Origin: Pararoseomonas sp. SCSIO 73927
Lineage (GTDB): Bacteria; Pseudomonadota; Alphaproteobacteria; Acetobacterales; Acetobacteraceae
NCBI RefSeq assembly: GCF_037040815.1
Contig: NZ_CP146232.1
Coordinates: 682,001 to 746,000 of the forward strand
Length of the DNA: 64,000 bases
Reading direction: 5' to 3'
Part shown: positions 62,341-64,000 of the stretch, piece after piece
Numbering within the stretch: position 1 is the first letter of the stretch
Layout of the letters: every line of letters begins with the position of its first letter
The notes under the pieces: model-generated
What the model saw: only the letters and a program-made list of their open reading frames with translations
Databases searched by the model: none
Told to the model about the DNA's origin: nothing
Made by a program: the position numbers and the translations under genes

Positions 62341-63987
62341 ATGAACGAGACCGTCGATCCGGAGCCCGCGCCCCACAAGGGCGGCTGGACCCCGCCGCAG
62401 GGCAAGCCCACCGTTGAGGGCGGCGGAGAGGTCTCCGGCAAGCACTCCGACATCTTCTTCGCGGCCGTCGAGATGACGCGCATGCCGATGATCGTCACGG
62501 ACCCCAACCAGCCCGACAACCCGATCGTCTTCGCCAACCAGGCCTTCCTGAAGATGACGGGCTACGAGCCCAAGGAGATCGTCGGCCGCAACTGCCGCTT
62601 CCTCCAGGGCCCGGAGACGGACCGCGAGACGGTTGCGGAGGTGCGGCGCGCGGTCGAGGCCCGGCGGGAGATCGCGACCGAGATCCTGAACTACCGCAAG
62701 AACGGTTCCACCTTCTGGAACGCCCTCTTCATCTCCCCCGTGCTGAACCCGGAGGGGGAGCTGATCTACTTCTTCGCCTCCCAGCTCGACGTCAGCCGGC
62801 GGCGGGACGCCGAGGACGCGCTGCGCCAGGCGCAGAAGATGGAGGCGCTGGGCCAGCTCACGGGCGGCATCGCGCACGACTTCAACAACCTCCTCCAGGT
62901 CATGCGCGGCTACATGGACCTGCTGGACAGCGCCCTGGGCAAGCCGGAGCCGGACCGGGCGCGGATGCAGCGCAGCCTCGGCGCCGCCCGCTCCGCGGCC
63001 GACCGCGCGGCGACCCTCACCTCCCAGCTCCTCGCCTTCTCCCGCAAGCAGCGGCTGGAAGGGCGGACGATGAGCCTCAACGCCCTGGCCGACGGCCTGC
63101 GCGAGATGGCGGCCCGCAGCCTCGGCGAGGGCATCGCGCTGCGCTTCGATCTGGACCCCACCATCGGCACCTGCCGCCTGGACCCGACCCAGGCCGAGGT
63201 CGCGCTGCTCAACGTGCTGATCAACGCCCGCGACGCCCTGGCCGGCCGGCCGGACGGGGTCGTGACCGTCTCCACCCGCACCATCGTGGTGGACCACGAC
63301 GATCCGGGAATAGCCAACCGCCTGTCGCCCGGCCGCTACGCGACGATCAGCGTGGCGGACAACGGCAGCGGCATGCCACCCGAAATCCTGGCCCGCGTGA
63401 TGGAGCCCTTCTTCACCACGAAGGAGGAAGGGCGCGGCACGGGCCTCGGCCTCTCCATGGTCTACGGCTTCGCCCGGCAGTCCGGCGGCGCCGTGCGGAT
63501 CGAGAGCACCCCCGGCCAGGGCACCACCGTCCACCTCTCCTTCCCCGAGGCGGAGGCGGACGGCGCGGACCGGCCCGCCTCGCCCCGCGCCTCCGAGCGC
63601 CCGGGCACGGAGACGATCCTGGTGGTGGACGACCGGCCGGAAGTGGCGGAACTGGCCCGCGCCATCCTGGAGGAGTTCGGCTACACCGTGCACCTCGCCC
63701 ATGACGGGCACGCGGCGATGCGGATGATCGCCGGCGACATGCCGCTGGACATGCTCTTCACCGACCTCATCATGCCCGGCGGCATGAACGGCGTGATGCT
63801 GGCCCGCGAGGCCCGCCGCCAGCGCCCCCGCCTGAAGATCCTGCTGACCACCGGCTACGCCGACGACAGCATGAACCGCGACGACGGAGGCGGCACGGAA
63901 TTCGACCTGATCCACAAGCCTTACGGCCGCGCGGAACTGGCGCGGCGCGTGCGGATCGTCCTGGACGGGCCGACAGGGGTGGGCTGA
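62341..63987 (+). CDS. LOV-domain blue-light sensor histidine kinase with fused receiver domain
   Basis: A 548-residue hybrid kinase. The LOV domain (residues about 38-150) has GRNCRFLQG with the flavin-adduct Cys85. The histidine kinase (about 165-400) has the phospho-His179 in [11 protein letters not shown], the N-box INARDAL and the ATP lid [11 protein letters not shown] and [11 protein letters not shown]. The receiver domain (about 425-545) starts LVVDDRPEV and has the phospho-acceptor Asp475 in TDLIMPGG. The kinase type (HAHDFNN-class, HWE-like family 4) often acts in stress control. Start ATG 62341; it starts 109 bases after the PmtA stop. No separate response regulator is adjacent. Confidence 0.93.
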   Translation: MNETVDPEPAPHKGGWTPPQGKPTVEGGGEVSGKHSDIFFAAVEMTRMPMIVTDPNQPDNPIVFANQAFLKMTGYEPKEIVGRNCRFLQGPETDRETVAEVRRAVEARREIATEILNYRKNGSTFWNALFISPVLNPEGELIYFFASQLDVSRRRDAEDALRQAQKMEALGQLTGGIAHDFNNLLQVMRGYMDLLDSALGKPEPDRARMQRSLGAARSAADRAATLTSQLLAFSRKQRLEGRTMSLNALADGLREMAARSLGEGIALRFDLDPTIGTCRLDPTQAEVALLNVLINARDALAGRPDGVVTVSTRTIVVDHDDPGIANRLSPGRYATISVADNGSGMPPEILARVMEPFFTTKEEGRGTGLGLSMVYGFARQSGGAVRIESTPGQGTTVHLSFPEAEADGADRPASPRASERPGTETILVVDDRPEVAELARAILEEFGYTVHLAHDGHAAMRMIAGDMPLDMLFTDLIMPGGMNGVMLAREARRQRPRLKILLTTGYADDSMNRDDGGGTEFDLIHKPYGRAELARRVRIVLDGPTGVG

Positions 63988-64000
63988 CCGCTTCCTGCGC

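Overview
The window looks like a piece of chromosome from a very GC-rich alphaproteobacterium, most likely Acetobacteraceae close to Roseomonas (inference). The support is codon use dominated by G/C third positions, an HprK that is only a short kinase domain, an hprK-rapZ-EIIA-HPr-EI regulatory phosphotransferase operon next to ahcY, an lptF-lptG-lptD-surA-rsmA envelope operon, and a PmtA-type methyltransferase. There are no rRNA or tRNA genes, CRISPR arrays, transposases or integrases that I can recognise.

Layout. 1-2595: upp (cut by the window edge) and the dTDP-sugar genes rfbB-rfbA. 2617-8103: a threonine-dehydratase-like gene, then hprK, rapZ, a 35-codon bridging ORF, EIIA, HPr and EI. 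No sugar-specific EIIB or EIIC is present, so this PTS is probably regulatory. 8236-11727: a Rieske oxygenase and a two-gene accessory module (cytoplasmic-looking N-acetylmuramidase plus an unknown membrane protein) of lower GC. 12021-16225: ahcY with a strong terminator, then ftsK. 16526-22775, all minus strand: a DUF6311-like membrane protein, a 72-residue exported protein, an MFS exporter, a TylF-like methyltransferase and an ATP-grasp/HAD fusion; the last three look like one small modification-and-export cluster. 22968-32645: glpD, an exported proline-rich protein, and rsmA-surA-lptD-lptG-lptF. 32929-39814: a lipoprotein trypsin-like protease coupled to an FAD dehydrogenase, an iron-type ABC permease and binding protein without an ATPase, a Sua5-type synthase and cysQ. 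40328-54464: two tandem M17 aminopeptidases, holC, small unknowns, a glyoxalase-fold protein, a membrane/DUF4336 fusion, mutL, a carboxylesterase, an ABC-F ATPase and pgi. 54626-63987: lrgAB, a double-DTG aspartic protease, an orphan ModA-like binding protein, a vanadium haloperoxidase-type protein, rnd, a PmtA-like methyltransferase and a LOV histidine kinase with its own receiver domain.

The most unusual feature is a roughly 260-base intergenic element present three times (about 16251-16510, 32720-32975 and, inverted, 57694-57950). Each copy has four strong hairpins in the same order and an unpaired U-rich stretch. The divergent middle copy keeps the stems by paired changes, which suggests selection on structure. 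In every copy the same end faces the 3' end of a gene running into it. A second theme is short in-frame tandem repeats (units of 12, 15 or 30 bases) in rfbB, lptD and several exported proteins.
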